Shown here: positions 44,491 to 57,044 of the stretch, piece after piece
Layout of the letters: each line of letters opens with the position of its first letter
How positions within the stretch are numbered: position 1 is the first letter of the stretch
Source of the DNA: Moringa oleifera
Taxonomy: Eukaryota > Streptophyta > Magnoliopsida > Brassicales > Moringaceae
Assembly: GCA_021397835.1 (NCBI GenBank)
Contig: JAJFZO010000152.1
Coordinates: forward strand, 232,001 to 296,000
Reading direction: 5' to 3'
DNA length: 64,000 nt
Notes under the pieces: model-generated
The model's database searches: none
The model's input: only the letters and a program-made list of their open reading frames with translations
Told to the model about the DNA's origin: nothing
Translations under genes and position numbers: made by a program

Positions 44491-45413
44491 CCAACTCTTT
44501 CATATCAGGCATGATTTGGATTCTGTTTCATCTATCTTGTAACGCTGGTTGTCCAAGCTGTTGGGTACAGTCTCCCTCTGATCACCGGAGCAGAGGCTCT
44601 CTTCAAAAGGAAAGCTTCTGAATCTTATGAAATGCCATATTACGATCTCTGGAAGAATCAGTGGCTTTATGTGATTGATTATAGTCTGAAAATTTTGGTG
44701 GTGTCCTTTATCCTAACTCCGAGGCTTTTTCTAGAAGGTGTGGAAATCTCGTATCAGATTGCTTACTCGAAGCCCTCGTGAATCGCACCATGTTCCAAGC
44801 GGACGGGTTCTTCTTATCACCTCAACCATACAAGTGATCGGGTATACAATTGTTCTGATTATTCATTCCATGAAAACTAGCCATGGATGATTTGAAACAG
44901 AGAGGTACGTAGATGCTGCAGCTAGTTCCAACACGATGTAAGGATGAAATGCTGAACTGGAGGAGTACATTGGTCTTGTTCAAGATCTTTTTTTGCTTCC
45001 TCAAGTCACCGGTAATTTTATGTGGCAGATTGATTGCAAAACACTCAGAAACTATACTTTTATTGGCATCAGAACAGTCAAGCTTCTCCTTTATGTTTAT
45101 GACTACATTAAAGCTCCTGTTCCGAGTCCATACTTTGCTGCAGAAAACGAATTTGTCAATCCAAGTCTGGATTTCTACTCCAAGCCGGGAGATATCGTCA
45201 TACCTGTTACTGCAATTCATCTTGCCACTGCCGTCTACATTCAACAGAGATGGAACCACCTCAGAGAGACTCTTAAATTTTGGACAGTGCAAGCTTCTTC
45301 CTGTTGGTTCCAGAGCGCATGAGAGATTGCGGTCCAAATCATCTGAAGGGGAGCTGTTTTCTAGTGTCAATGGACATGCAACACAAGGGAAAGATCACAA
45401 TGATGAAGATTGA
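44491..45413 (+). pseudogene. DUF2921 gene copy A, 3' part
   Basis: Resumes exactly at the copia target site. Blocks: V-Q-A-V-G-Y-S-L-P-L-I-T-G-A-E-A-L-F-K-R near 44550-44610; N-Q-W-L-Y-V-I-D-Y near 44660; S-F-I-L-T-P-R-L-F near 44705; a broken middle segment; then L-P-Q-V-T-G-N-F-M-W-Q-I-D-C-K near 45000; A-P-V-P-S-P-Y-F; F-Y-S-K-P-G-D-I-V-I-P-V; and a C-terminus ending H-N-D-E-D. Several predicted membrane segments lie here. Multiple frameshifts. This copy keeps a 355-bp segment that copy B lost. Confidence 0.88.
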
Positions 45414-45611
45414 TTCAACAGCCTCTCACAAGGGACTGACAAAAAGAGTTGTTCTGAACATGAAAGAAAGACCCTTGTCTGGTTATTTTCATTTCCATGC
45501 AGAAGAGTTTACTTCTGCTGATCTTGTCCTGGATATGTTGTATCACAATGTTATGAAAAACTATATGCCAGTTTTTATTTATGAAGTAAGTAATCTGATG
45601 AATTGTACATT

Positions 45612-47130
45612 TTTTACATACTTTTATTAATTTATTTTAGATATATTATATATATATTTTGTATTTATTGTTTTTCATTGTTTGATTTATTGTATTTTTG
45701 TTGCCTTTTTATTTAAAATATCAATTTAAATCAAAATTATTTTTTTTCATTTTTTATAGAATATTTTATGATTCTTGTATTTTTTGAAATTATAATTACT
45801 TTATATTATTTTTTCTCATTTTATATTTTTTCAGTTTCCTAGTCTTTTGCATTTTTCTTTTTAAAATTATTTTTTATTTTCTTTAAATTTTTTGAATTTT
45901 ATTATATTTTATTTTGATTATTTTTTATAAATGATTTTACTTGATAAGTTTTTTAAATTTAATTTTTTTATTCTTTATTATTTTTGGTTTCAATAAAATT
46001 TTTTTCTTGCTTCGCAAGAGTTTTGTTTCTTTACTATTGTCTTGATTTCATATGCATTGACTTGATTTTTTTGACCTTTTTATCTTTTCCGAATTTTTCA
46101 GTTACTTTAACTTTCTTAATAATTTTTTTGTTTATTTTTTTATTTTTGGGATATTTTTAATTTCACTCACTTATTTTTAGTAACTTTATTTTTCTTGGAT
46201 TTTTTAATTTATTTGATTTTTTATTTTTATGTGCTTTCATTTGATTTTTTATCTATCAGTATTTTTTATGAGTTTTGATTTCTTTTAATTTTTTAATTTT
46301 TTTTTGTTTTTATGATTTTTTTTACTTTTTTACATTTTATTTTGTTCTATTTTTATTTTACAGATTTTTTCTTTTTATGATTTTTGATATATTTTTTATA
46401 TTTTATACTTAATTCAATAAAATTATAAAGATTAGACCTTACCAAGTGGATGCAATTTTGTTAGTTTATTTAATTTTAATTTTTTGTTACTATTTTTATT
46501 TATTTATTTTGAATACTTTTATATTTTTGTTGTATATTTTTATAAATTTTTATTATATTTTTATTACATATTTCTTTAAAATATCAATATAAATCAAAAT
46601 TATTCTTAATTTTTTTAGAATAGTTTATTATTCTTGAATTATTTAAAATTATTTTGAAATTATTTTGTTACATTATTCTTCTCATTTTTAATTTTTTAGA
46701 ATATTTTATTATTCTTAAATTATTTAAAATTATTTTGAAATTATTTTGTTACCTTATTCTTCTCATTTTTAATTTTTTTAGTTTTCTAATATTTTGTGTT
46801 TTCTTTTCAATTATTTTTTTTAGTTCCTTTGTTTTCTTGTATTTTACTACATTTTATTATTAAGATTTTTTGATATTTTTTATTTTTTGCCAACAATTTT
46901 TTTTTTTTTTTACTTTGTAAAGAGTTTTGTTTCTTTACTATTGCCTCTTTTTTTTAATGCATATTGACTTGATTTTGTCAGATTTTTTTACTCTATTTTT
47001 CCTTTTTTCTTTAGTTGTTTTGGATTTTTTAGTTTTTCCTTATAAATTTTTATTTTATTGGGCATTTTTAGTTTCTTTCACTAATTTTCTTTTAGTGATT
47101 TTAATTTTCTAATTAAAAATTACGTTGAAT
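45612..47130 (+). repeat. 1.5-kb T-rich tract
   Basis: Overwhelmingly T on the plus strand, with runs of TTTTTATT. It begins abruptly where copy A stops matching the other DUF2921 tails (after TGTACATT). A direct tandem duplication with an 81-bp period lies at about 46613-46780, and GAGTTTTGTTTCTTTACTATTG recurs near 46019 and 46921. Frames here give only F/L/I-rich low-complexity peptides and are not genes. Confidence 0.8.
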
Positions 47131-48254
47131 TACAAAATTATTACATTGAATCACTCTCGTTACGGTAGCTGCTAGCCATGCATTCTAGAAAGGCCAGTGC
47201 TAGTGCTGGCCTTCCCAAGCGACTAACCCTAGGTATTCATTAATGGCATTTGCTAACACCGAGAAAAGTCAGCACCAGCGTTGGGCTCCCCTAACGATTA
47301 TCGTTGGGCAATTGTTGACATTAGTAAACACTAGCACTGGCACTGGAGGAGCCCAACAACTGCCTAACAATAGTTGAAAGAGCCCAACGATAGCCTCGCA
47401 ATAGTTGTTGGTGTTAAGAGAGCCTAAAGATTGCTACTGGGCAATGGTACTAGTCAATGCTAATGCTATCCTTAAGAAAGCCTAGTGATGGACCCACGAT
47501 AGTCAATGACACTAGAAGAGCCGAGCGATGGACCCACGATAGTAACTGACACTTGGAGAGCCCAATGACTACAGTCGTTAGCACTGGCTAACTCCAGCGC
47601 TAACCTATGGGGAGCCTAGCGACAGCCCCATGGTAGTTGGTTGAGCTAAGAGAACCTAGTGATGAACCTGGGACAACTGCTAATGTTGAAAGAGCCTCAG
47701 TACAGTTGCTGACACTAAGAGAGCCTAGTGACAGCCCCGCGACAATTACTGCTACTGAGAGAACCTCGCTGCTATTACTATTGCTGCAAAAGCCCAATGA
47801 CAGTCACACGACAATCATTGGCGCTAGTAGGCCCTAGTACCAAAGGTGAGTTTTCCTTAATGACAGCCCAACGGCTATTGATAGCATCGAGGGAGCCAGG
47901 GACTACCGTTGAGCTATCACTAGTGCTAGCATTTCCCCCAGTGATGGCTTAGCAATAGTCGTTGGCATTGGGGAACTGAGTGATTGCTGTTGGGCTATTG
48001 CTAGCTAGTGAGGTCGTTAAACTATGTTTAAGTTACCGATCACAAGGCCTAAATAGCTATCAATTTTTCTAGTAGTTAGATATAGACCAACAATTTGGTC
48101 GCTAAGGGGTTGATAATATGCTTAAGTAGTATAAATTAATTAAAATTAAAGTTAGTAATGGATATTTAATTGATCGCTAATTTTCATCGCTAGTTTTTCA
48201 CTGATTTTGTCTGTCTCTAAATTATCTTGCTATTTTTAGTTTTTTTTTATAGTG
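47131..48254. mobile_element. CACTA-like element 2, right terminus only
   Basis: The right end reads ...GCTATTTTTAG(T)nATAGTG, whose complement begins CACTATAAAAAA and then CTAAAAATAGC, matching the CACTA pattern of element 1. Inside are subterminal motifs (TGATCGCTAATTTTCATCGC) and a GC-rich tandem array at 47160-47990. No left terminus was found; it may be lost in or beyond the T-rich tract. Confidence 0.65.
47160..47990. repeat. GC-rich tandem array in CACTA element 2
   Basis: About 20 irregular copies of a unit of roughly 40 bp containing AGAGCCTAGCGA or GAGCCCAATGA and CAGCCCCGCGACA-type blocks with GCTAGTGCTGG motifs. Same position relative to the terminus and same style as the array in element 1, but the unit sequence differs. 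Confidence 0.8.
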
Positions 48255-49915
48255 TATGATACAATGGCAGAAAGAGTTGCCATCATAAGTCAGATTGGTT
48301 TCGCTTGCTCTATTTTTAGATTTTATGATTTTTTTTGTTATTCCCTTTTATTTAATGATTTGTTAGTTGTTTCTTCTTGTTTAATGATTTATTAATTTGA
48401 GTAGTTTTGATACATGAAAGGTAAATATATGCATTCTCATTACATGTTTCTCTTTGAATTGAAATGTATTTCTTATGAGTATTCTAATGTACTTGTAGCT
48501 AATAGCTGAACATGCTATATTAATACTTATTAATTCTATGACATGTAATGGATTAGTGCCTTGCTTCATTTTACATGTTGTGTTTATTTATTTTAAGATG
48601 TCACATCCGGACTAAGCGATACTCTTTGAGCATGTACTTTTATCTTACTTTTTTTCCTCTATTGAAAAGAAGATACGCAAAAGGAATGTGACAATTTTCT
48701 CTCCTTAACCTTTTTTCTATTTGACATAATTTATTGAAACGTGATATTTGATTGCCTAGTGAACGTAATATTTTCTCTCCCCAAAAAGGTTGATGTGCTT
48801 GCATAGTGAAATAAAAATCAGGAAGAAAAAGAAGTTGGAATCATAAGCTTTATGTCATATCTTATGTTAAAAGTTCAAAGCCCTTGTCATAGATGTGCAT
48901 TTTTAATTGTAATTGATGGTTTTAGGAAAGCTATTAATTTGAGGTTGTCTATTAATGTCATTGTTATTTTGGTTTCTCATGTTTATTTGAAAATAAGATT
49001 TATATCTTCTACCTAAACTGTTTTTGACTCTACTGCTTTAGATTATTTCCTTACCCAGATCGTAGATAGCCTTGACTATAGTATAATATTAGGCTTGTAA
49101 AATGTGAATAGCATTTAGTTTGGGAGTAATCAGCAGATAATATTTTTTCTCTGAAGCAAACAAAAATGGATACCATGCATTATAGTGTTGAAATTATGGC
49201 CATTAGTTAGGTTAAAATTAATAAACTTAAGTTTTATTGAAAATTTGAAAGTCTTCCGAGATTTTATATATCTTCAAAAGTGATGGACTAATTTCAAAGT
49301 GCTGGGATTGGTAAGTTTTACAAATACAGGTAAGTTTTGTGAAAAATGTTAAAAGTCTTTAGGGACTTCATCATCTCTTAAAAAGTGATGGACTAGTAAC
49401 GATCTAGTTGAATGGTTAAATGATCTATTATGCATTATTTTCTGAGTCTAGTCCCATCATGTGAATTAATCTTATAACTTGAGTCCATCCCATTTTCGAA
49501 TTAATCTTGTTTTGCCTTATGATTTTGATTTGATTTTCATGTAGTTAATTTTGTGCCTGAACATATGATAGGTATTGTTTTTGTGTTAAAGACTTTGATT
49601 TCACTTTTCAATCTATAGAATGAGAACATGGAGAAGTGGCTTGCCCATGAATATCCTTTTCTTGAGGCTAAGGTTGCATATTATGCTCGTCATGAATACT
49701 GTGAATTTGTAGTTAATTTCATTGTCAGGAGGTCATAGCTCGTTTTTCTTAACACCAATGCAGTAGGTTGGGCATTACCACGCATTATCGAAATATTGGC
49801 AACTAAACACAACTTGGACAAATCAAGATAGAAACACAAGTTGCTGATGGCTAAAAAATTCCTAGAAACTTTGAAGTCTTCTAGGAATACTCAGTTCCAT
49901 GGCAGTAAACATTAA
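48255..49915 (+). pseudogene. SDP6 (mitochondrial FAD-GPDH) C-terminal pseudogene
   Basis: Two exons. 48255-48293 reads Y-D-T-M-A-E-R-V-A-I-I-S-Q. After an intron-like 1.3 kb (donor changed from GT to AT), 49619-49915 reads E-K-W-L-A-H-E-Y-P-F-L-E-A-K-V-A-Y and A-L-P-R-I-I-E-I-L-A-T-K-H, ending F-H-G-S-K-H, with two in-frame stops. This matches the C-terminus of plant glycerol-3-phosphate dehydrogenase SDP6, an inner-membrane flavoenzyme that oxidises glycerol-3-phosphate. The upstream exons are missing at the CACTA terminus. Confidence 0.8.
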
Positions 49916-49919
49916 TATA

Positions 49920-50790
49920 ATCATATTATTTCCATGCTTATAAGAAATGCGTATTTTAATCGGCAAATCAAAGAAGGACAGAATTGATTTTATATTTTTT
50001 TCAAAGTTTTGATAATTTTTACTTTTCTCATATTTGACATATCTGCCTTATCATATGAAAACATGTTGCATATTTGACTTGCACTAACACTATAATCATA
50101 TATTATTTCCATGCTTATAAGAAATATTAAAATAAAGCACAGATCAATTGTTTACAAAGATGGTTTTTGTGTTTTGTAATTAATATGGCTTGGATTGTTC
50201 ATTTATCATAACCTCTCTCTCTTACATTTCATTTATAAATGAAATACTTGGCAAACTGAATAGACTTGATTTGTGCGAATTTTACATCTAGTTAATGATA
50301 GGTATATTAAATAGTCACAAGATTCTTGATATTAATGCTTTAAAGAAGTGTGATAATTCAACAAAATAAATAATTATATTTTTTAATATAATAAATTATA
50401 AAAATTCTTTTAAGTCTTAGAATAAAAAGTTCATGACAGTTTTTCAATATTTTAGGTGAAGAAGCTTAGTTATAAGATAACAATTCTGGGTTTAGGTCTC
50501 TTAGGCATGATCTTAAAGATTCAGTCCAAACTTACCTCACTAACCCACTAAGCCTTTAGTCAATGGATAACTATAACCTTAAGTTCTAACATGTATTGGC
50601 CTATCCTTCGTTGAGTCCACTAATCAATTCAAGCAAAAAAAAAGATGTTCAGCTGCTTCTTAATATCCTAGAAATACAAAATGAGATCTTTATGGGAATA
50701 AATATTTTTAAATTATTTAATTTTTAATTGATTTTTGAAAAAATATCAGCACATAATAACATAACAAAATACATAGACATGATTTATTGA
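49920..50790. other. AT-rich intergenic DNA, nothing seen
   Basis: No coding frame or paired repeat was recognised. Confidence 0.45.
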
Positions 50791-52149
50791 ATTAGGGCAT
50801 AAACATTAATCTCTTTGATCATCAACCTTTAGACCTTCTCTTAGACTTAAAAGTTTCAGAGTCTTTCCTTTGAGAAAACCTAATGTCCTATTACTTTTCT
50901 ACCTTGGTAACCACATCATCATTTTCTATTTGATCAAAATAGGAGATTTAGTTTTGTCGCCCAAGTTCTTAACTTTTCAGATGAAAATGTAACGTCCATG
51001 TAACAGGACTTCCTTATATATAAAATGGTTAGCCTTGATAAAGGAATCACTTCTGATAGGCAAAAAGCAGTACCAGAAACTGAAAAGGCAATCATCAAGT
51101 TATTAAATAAAGCAAAAAGTTAACAACTCTACATAAAAACTCAAACTGTAACCCATCTTTCGTCTTTTCATACAATACACCACCTTTAATGTTTTCAATT
51201 GAATCCCATAAAGTGAACCATAAACAAAAAGGTTGCTTTTGTGTTTGATAAGGGAATTTTAGTATTTATCTGTGACTTCCATAAGCACACAACAAAATAG
51301 ATACATAGAAAAGACACCGCGATGATTCTTCTAAAACCCTCATGACTCATTTTGATTTCATAATCAGTTCACTATATTAATGGAAATCCTACCACATGGA
51401 ATGCAATAACTTCCGGATCATGTGGGTAATATTGTCACAAGACATCAAATCCTCTAATCTTATATTTTGTTCATCTGTTTGAAAAAATAAAAATATATTT
51501 TTTTATTGTGATTTATTATATATTAATGTGAGAATGAAAGATATTTTAGAATAAATATGAAAAAAACCTTAAATTAAATTTATTTTTTAGGACTTTGATA
51601 TGTTAATTGAATCAATTGTATATCTAGTTTTTCAATTTGGTTAGATTAGATATCGAGTCCAAAAGCTGTAAATTGGACTTTAACTCTAAATATTGTAAGA
51701 GATTAAAGTAGTTTCATTCGTTGAAATATTCCAATAATGATTTAAATAAATTATACGTACTTTTTTTGAGTTAACATTTTAATTTAAAATAATTTTTGAC
51801 TAACGAATTATTTTTTATAAATTTTAAACTTTTAATTGTGTAAAATTTTTAATAATATATTTTTAATATTAAAAATTAATTTTTTTGTGATGGTAATTTG
51901 GATCTTTTTTTATATTTGTAAAAATTTTAAAATTAAAATTTATTATAAAATACTTTCAATTTGAATAGTAACTTTAAAAAAATTTCACAATATGAACTAA
52001 ATTGAAGTAAATTGAAAATTTTCAAGACAATTTATAGTACAAGATCTTAATTTTAATAATCTTTTTAATTAATAACAACATTTAAATTAAACTCGATCAA
52101 AATATAATATGTAAAATAAATTCAACAAATATTTTAAAGTATAATTATA

Positions 52150-53690
52150 ATTTTAAATTTATCACGCACAAACATCTTCTTTTATAATTAAATAAACGTA
52201 AACATTGGAAGATTTTAAATCCTATCAAAACCTGAAGAACCAACTACACAAGAAACACATCGAGATCAAGATGTCAAATGAGATATAATTTCTTATGTTA
52301 ATGTTATAAGTGGAAAAAGAAAGTTTCACGGGATTATTAAATTGGGATTATGGTCCTATTTTTGTCACTTATTGAGCCTTATCATGTTCTTTCCTTTATT
52401 ATACAATAAATTGTGGGTTCAAAAGAAGAATAATCAAGATCTTTTTATTAGTATAAAAAAGTGACAAACTTTATGGTCTTTCAAGTAAGGCAAAACAGTA
52501 AGTCTATGTCACAACCTGTCTCTAAGGACCACTTTGACTAAAACGCCTTGAATTATCTCGACATTAATATATATCGACAAGTCACTCAAAATGCAAGCTC
52601 TTAGGCCATGGATCTCAAGCTCAAGAAAGTAGAGAAAAGAAAGGCAAGAGGGTTCTCACACTCATTAAGGTCTAAGACCAAGAAAGTAAAGGGGAGACAA
52701 AAAAGGTGCTTATGGTTTAATTATGGGATAAAAATTTTATGGTCATCTTAAGTATTCTTTGATGCCATGCTATTTTGTCACTTTTTTTTTATTAACTTTT
52801 GATTTTCAAGGAGAAGGGTAAGACAAGATTTTTAATAAAATAAAAATTTTTAGTTGATTTATTATGTTAATATAAAAATAAAAAATAAATTTTAATCATT
52901 AATTTTATCAAGTTACATATGTTATTATTTTATAAAAAGATTAGCACAACTCAAATTTAGTCAAAGATCTGAATCCTTTCTCGTAACATTAAAGTACCAA
53001 AAGCTATACTATAATATCATATTTGGTATGTAGCACTAAATGTATATATTTTTAAAAAATATTAAATAATTTTTAAATTTTTAATCAAATTAAAATAATA
53101 ATAAATATTTTATTATTACAAAAAAATGCATTATTCAAAATATCTCGTCTAATTCCTTAAAACAATACCAGTATTTAAGATATAATTTAATTTATTTATT
53201 AATAATTATTTAATACTAATTGAAATAAATTGATTGAAATACTGTAACAATTTAATACCAAAAAAATGTTAAATTTAGTGTGAAAGGTGAAAAAGGTTTT
53301 TATTTGTGTTTAACTTTTTGATATGAAGTTTAAAGAGAATTTTCGTAATTTATAATTACATTACAAAAAATAAAAAAATATATATTAATTCATTATTAAT
53401 TTATCACGTATCATCATCTCTTCAAAATCTTGACATAACTCAAATTAATAGAAGATCCCAAACTTTTATTTTAAGTTGAAAGAATTTTTTTAATAAGAAT
53501 AATATTATTTTTTATTTTTAAAAATAAAAAAATATATTTATTTATTATTTAAAGTAAATAAAAAATATTATATTATATTTATTTGTTAATTTAAAATTTG
53601 ATTCGTTGATTAAATTATTTATATATTTAATGTTTCAATTTAGTTTAAATTACATTTTAATTCAAACAATTGTAAAAGCTTAAGGGTTAA
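52150..53690. other. Left-arm segment without partner
   Basis: AT-rich, no gene. It is the part of the left arm lacking a clear counterpart in the right arm, from either insertion here or deletion there. Confidence 0.4.
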
Positions 53691-54739
53691 TTTAGTTGTT
53701 AAAATATTTGAAAAATAACTTAAATAAATTTTATACTTCATTCGAGTTTACTCGTTAAATTTGAATAATTTTTGACTTAGAAAAAATTTTTTATGAACTT
53801 TTAGAAATTTTTAACTATATAAATTTTTTTAAAAATTATTTTAGAAATATTAAAATTTTAAATTTTTGTGACATAATAAATATATGTAAACAATTTTTAT
53901 TTAAAATTTATTATAAAATACTTTTAATTTAATTTTTTTTAAAATTTAATTTTTTAAAATTTAATTTGATAAACTAATATTTATCTTAAAACTTATTATT
54001 ATTATTATGAAAAAGGTTAGTTTGTCACTGGGGCTTTGTTTAAAAAGAAAGCAATGTAGTTGTTATTAAAAGACCCTTATGATCTTACGCCTGCAAATAA
54101 AAATCTCAAACTCTATTGATTTATCACCATAAAATGATAAAAAAAATTCGACCAATGATATATTTATAAAATAATAAATTAATTTATATTCAAGATTTAT
54201 GTTAATAAGATTTTATCATTGAGTTTCACACATCTATATTAGTTATCTCATTAAAAATTGTAGCTCAATCCATATTAAACAAGTTACATATTAAATTTTT
54301 TTAATTAAATCAAAGTTATCAAACGTATTTTACTAAGAAAAAATATTTGCAATTAATTACAACTTGTCAATGTGAAAAAAAAATAAATTACAATCAATTT
54401 ATTTTATTAAACCAAAATGTGTAAGATATAGTTGTTGAAGATCATGAGGAGATTGGAAAATATGTAAGATATTGTTGAAGATCATGAAGAAATTGAAAAA
54501 TTAGGTTTCTCAAAGCCATAATTCCCCATATTCCTTTTATCAATACTGAATTCAATGATTATAGTGTGCAAATTATCTGAGGACTTGTTTTAAGACAACT
54601 CTCAGCAACCAAAGTTTTTATTAGTGAAAACAACTTATTTCAAGATAACAACTAAGGTTTCTATTAATGTTGGGTTCAAAAAAATAATTGTTAATAAGGC
54701 ATTTGATAATCCAATTTAAACTCCAAAGGGCACACAACA

Positions 54740-55030
54740 GATCATAGGGCACTGGCTCACCTTTCTGGAAATGCTCTCTCCATGCAGCCAGGCCTCACTC
54801 AGGAAGCCCCGCAGCTCACACCTTATCTTACTCACCACTGATTAGACAGGTGTGAGTTTGATTTGAGGCACCTGGCCTGTCGCATGTTGTTTTTCATGAA
54901 TGGGAGGGTTTTCTCAGATTGCATTGTGCCTCATCCAGTTACCCTGTCCTCATTCCGGAGCTACACAGAGTAAGAAGCCCAGAGCTCTTGTTTTTTGAAA
55001 GGGCTACATGACGCACCCATGGCTTGAAGT
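54740..55030. other. GC-rich island upstream of DUF2921 copy B
   Basis: About 290 bp with many CC/GG pairs and CAG/CTC blocks in AT-rich DNA. No frame of interest. It occupies the same place relative to copy B as the island at 36710-37010 does to copy A, but I could not align the two. Confidence 0.4.
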
Positions 55031-55431
55031 GGGTGAGGATAACAGCCCATTGATCAAATCACGAGCTCATTTATCAATCCTTAACCATGCAAAACCCTTA
55101 ACTTCTAATCCAATCCAACAATCAAATCAAATATTTTTTCATTTACAATCTTATCACAAGTCCACAACGTCAAGCTCGGCGTATCCTGTACAATAAAAAC
55201 AGCAAGAACAAAGTTATTTTTTCAATGTGGGATGTGTTCACTTACCGGTCAGTGAACGAAAATTAAGGCCAATTCAGATGCCGGGAATTTGCAACTTTTG
55301 TAAGAATAAATTATAAATTCCATTGATTAATTACCCATTAATCTGATTAACTACTTTTTCGAACCAAAACATTTGGATTTTCCCTTATATAATAAGCCAA
55401 AAAGTGAAGAGAAAATCATCAGAAAGAAGAA

Positions 55432-56539
55432 ATGTTGCCTTTAAAGGAAGTTTCCTTCTGGGTTCGTGATGTTGATTATGCCCATCGAGCTAAGAAGTAT
55501 ATTAGTGTTAGTGGGACTCTGAGTATACCCAAAAGCAGCTTCTTCTGAACATGTCAGCTCAACTAACTCTTGCAGGGAAGGCTTATAGCAATTTTTCTAT
55601 GCTCTTCTTGGAGGGTCTTTATGATCCACATGCAGGAACAATGTATCTTGTTGGCTGCAGGGACGTCAGAGCTGCGTGGAAGATCTTGTTTGAAAGCATG
55701 GATCTTGAAGCTGGATTGGATTGTTCAATTGAAGTGGTAGTGTGTTACCTACCCACTACAGCACAGTGGTTAATCCACCCAACGGGTACCACTTCTATAG
55801 CCAGCCAAAGAACAGAAGACGATCCTTTCTATTTTAGAACAATTAAGCTGAAGACTCTTCCCATTATGCACAGGAAGCAGCGGGAGGACATTCTTTCTTG
55901 CAGGGGTCTTGAGGGGATTCTTCGGATTTTGACACTTTCATTCGCAAGTGCTGGCATCTTAAGTCAACTCTTTCACATCAGGCATGATCTGGATTCTGTT
56001 CCTTTCATCTCTATTATAATGCTGGGTGTCCAAGCTGTTGGGTACAGTCTCCCTCTGATTATTGGAGCAGAGGCTCTCTTCAAAAGGAAAGCTTCTGAAT
56101 CTTATGAAATGCCACATTACAATCTCCAGAAGAATCAGTGGCTTTATGTGATTGATTACAAGCCACTCAGAAAACTATACTTCATTGGCATGACAACAGT
56201 CAGGCTTCTCCCTCATGCTTGTGACTACATCAAAGCTCCTGTTCCGAGTGCATGCTTTGCTACAGAAAATGAATTTGCCGATCAAAGTCTGAATTTCTAC
56301 TCTAAGCCTGGAGATATCACCAGACCTGTTACTGCAATTCTTCTTGCAGCCGTCGACGTTCAGCAGAGATGGAACTACGAGAAGCTCAGAGAGACTCTTT
56401 AACTTTTGGACAGTGTAAGCTTGTTCCTGTTATTTCCAGAGCGTATGAGAGATTGCGGTCCAAATCATCTGAAGCGGAGCTTGTTTCTGGCGTCAATGGA
56501 AATGCAACACAAGAGAAAGATCACAATGATGAAGATTGA
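55432..56539 (+). pseudogene. DUF2921 gene copy B, with internal deletion
   Basis: A short piece of an N-terminal part (55432-55525; V-S-F-W-V-R-D-V-D-Y-A-H-R-A) is followed by a 283-codon open frame 55551-56402. This begins M-S-A-Q-L-T-L-A-G-K-A and includes F-L-E-G-L-Y-D-P-H, D-L-E-A-G-L-D-C-S-I-E-V-V, hydrophobic stretches (I-L-R-I-L-T-L-S-F-A-S-A-G-I-L; I-I-M-L-G-V-Q-A-V-G-Y-S-L-P-L-I-I-G) and F-Y-S-K-P-G-D-I-T-R-P-V. The frame then breaks, and the C-terminus to H-N-D-E-D lies in another frame up to 56539. About 118 codons present in copy A (between V-I-D-Y and K-P-L-R-K) are missing. Far shorter than the roughly 900-residue family norm, so it is called a pseudogene. Confidence 0.85.
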
Positions 56540-57044
56540 TTCAACAGCCTCTAACAAGGCAATGACAAAAAGAGTTGTTCTTAACATGAAAGAAAGCAAA
56601 ATCACCATTGTCTAGTTCATTTCCGTGCTTAAGAGTTGGCTTCTGCTGATCTTGTCCTGGATATGTTGTGTCACTATGTTTTGGAAAACTGTATGATAAT
56701 TTTTGTTTATGAAGCAAGTAATATGATGAATTGTCCATTTTGGTTGAGTTTTCTCTATGGCCATTGGATAAACTGATAAATGGATAAGTTAAGAAGCCAA
56801 ATTGGATTGAAACAGACATGGATGCTCGCCGTACATGAATCCATTTAGATTATAGCACCTTCTTACAATCATAGTTTATTAAAATGTTGGTTTGAAATAA
56901 ATCTAGCAAGCCATGAACTTCAAGGCACCAGCTTGATTCCCATGGAAGGCATCTGCTTTTTGCTGTTTACCAGCCAGATTGGACTGAATGGACAAAAGAC
57001 CATAGCCATTTGGTATACCCTATGGTCAGATTGGGCATGAATAT

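Larger units (their letters stand above)
50795..57040 (+). repeat. Inverted duplication, left arm
   Basis: Matches 57890-60840 in reverse orientation over several separate stretches: the first about 700 bp (GACCTTCTC...), 51480-52140, 53690-54420 and the DUF2921 region. Sequence at about 52150-53640 has no clear partner in the shorter right arm. It holds DUF2921 copy B. Arms differ by many substitutions, so the duplication is old. Confidence 0.8.

Noticed and set aside
46654..47112. Hydrophobic F/L/I-rich frames that look like membrane proteins
   Set aside because: Low-complexity translations of the T-rich tract, including a duplicated segment; no start context or conserved residues.
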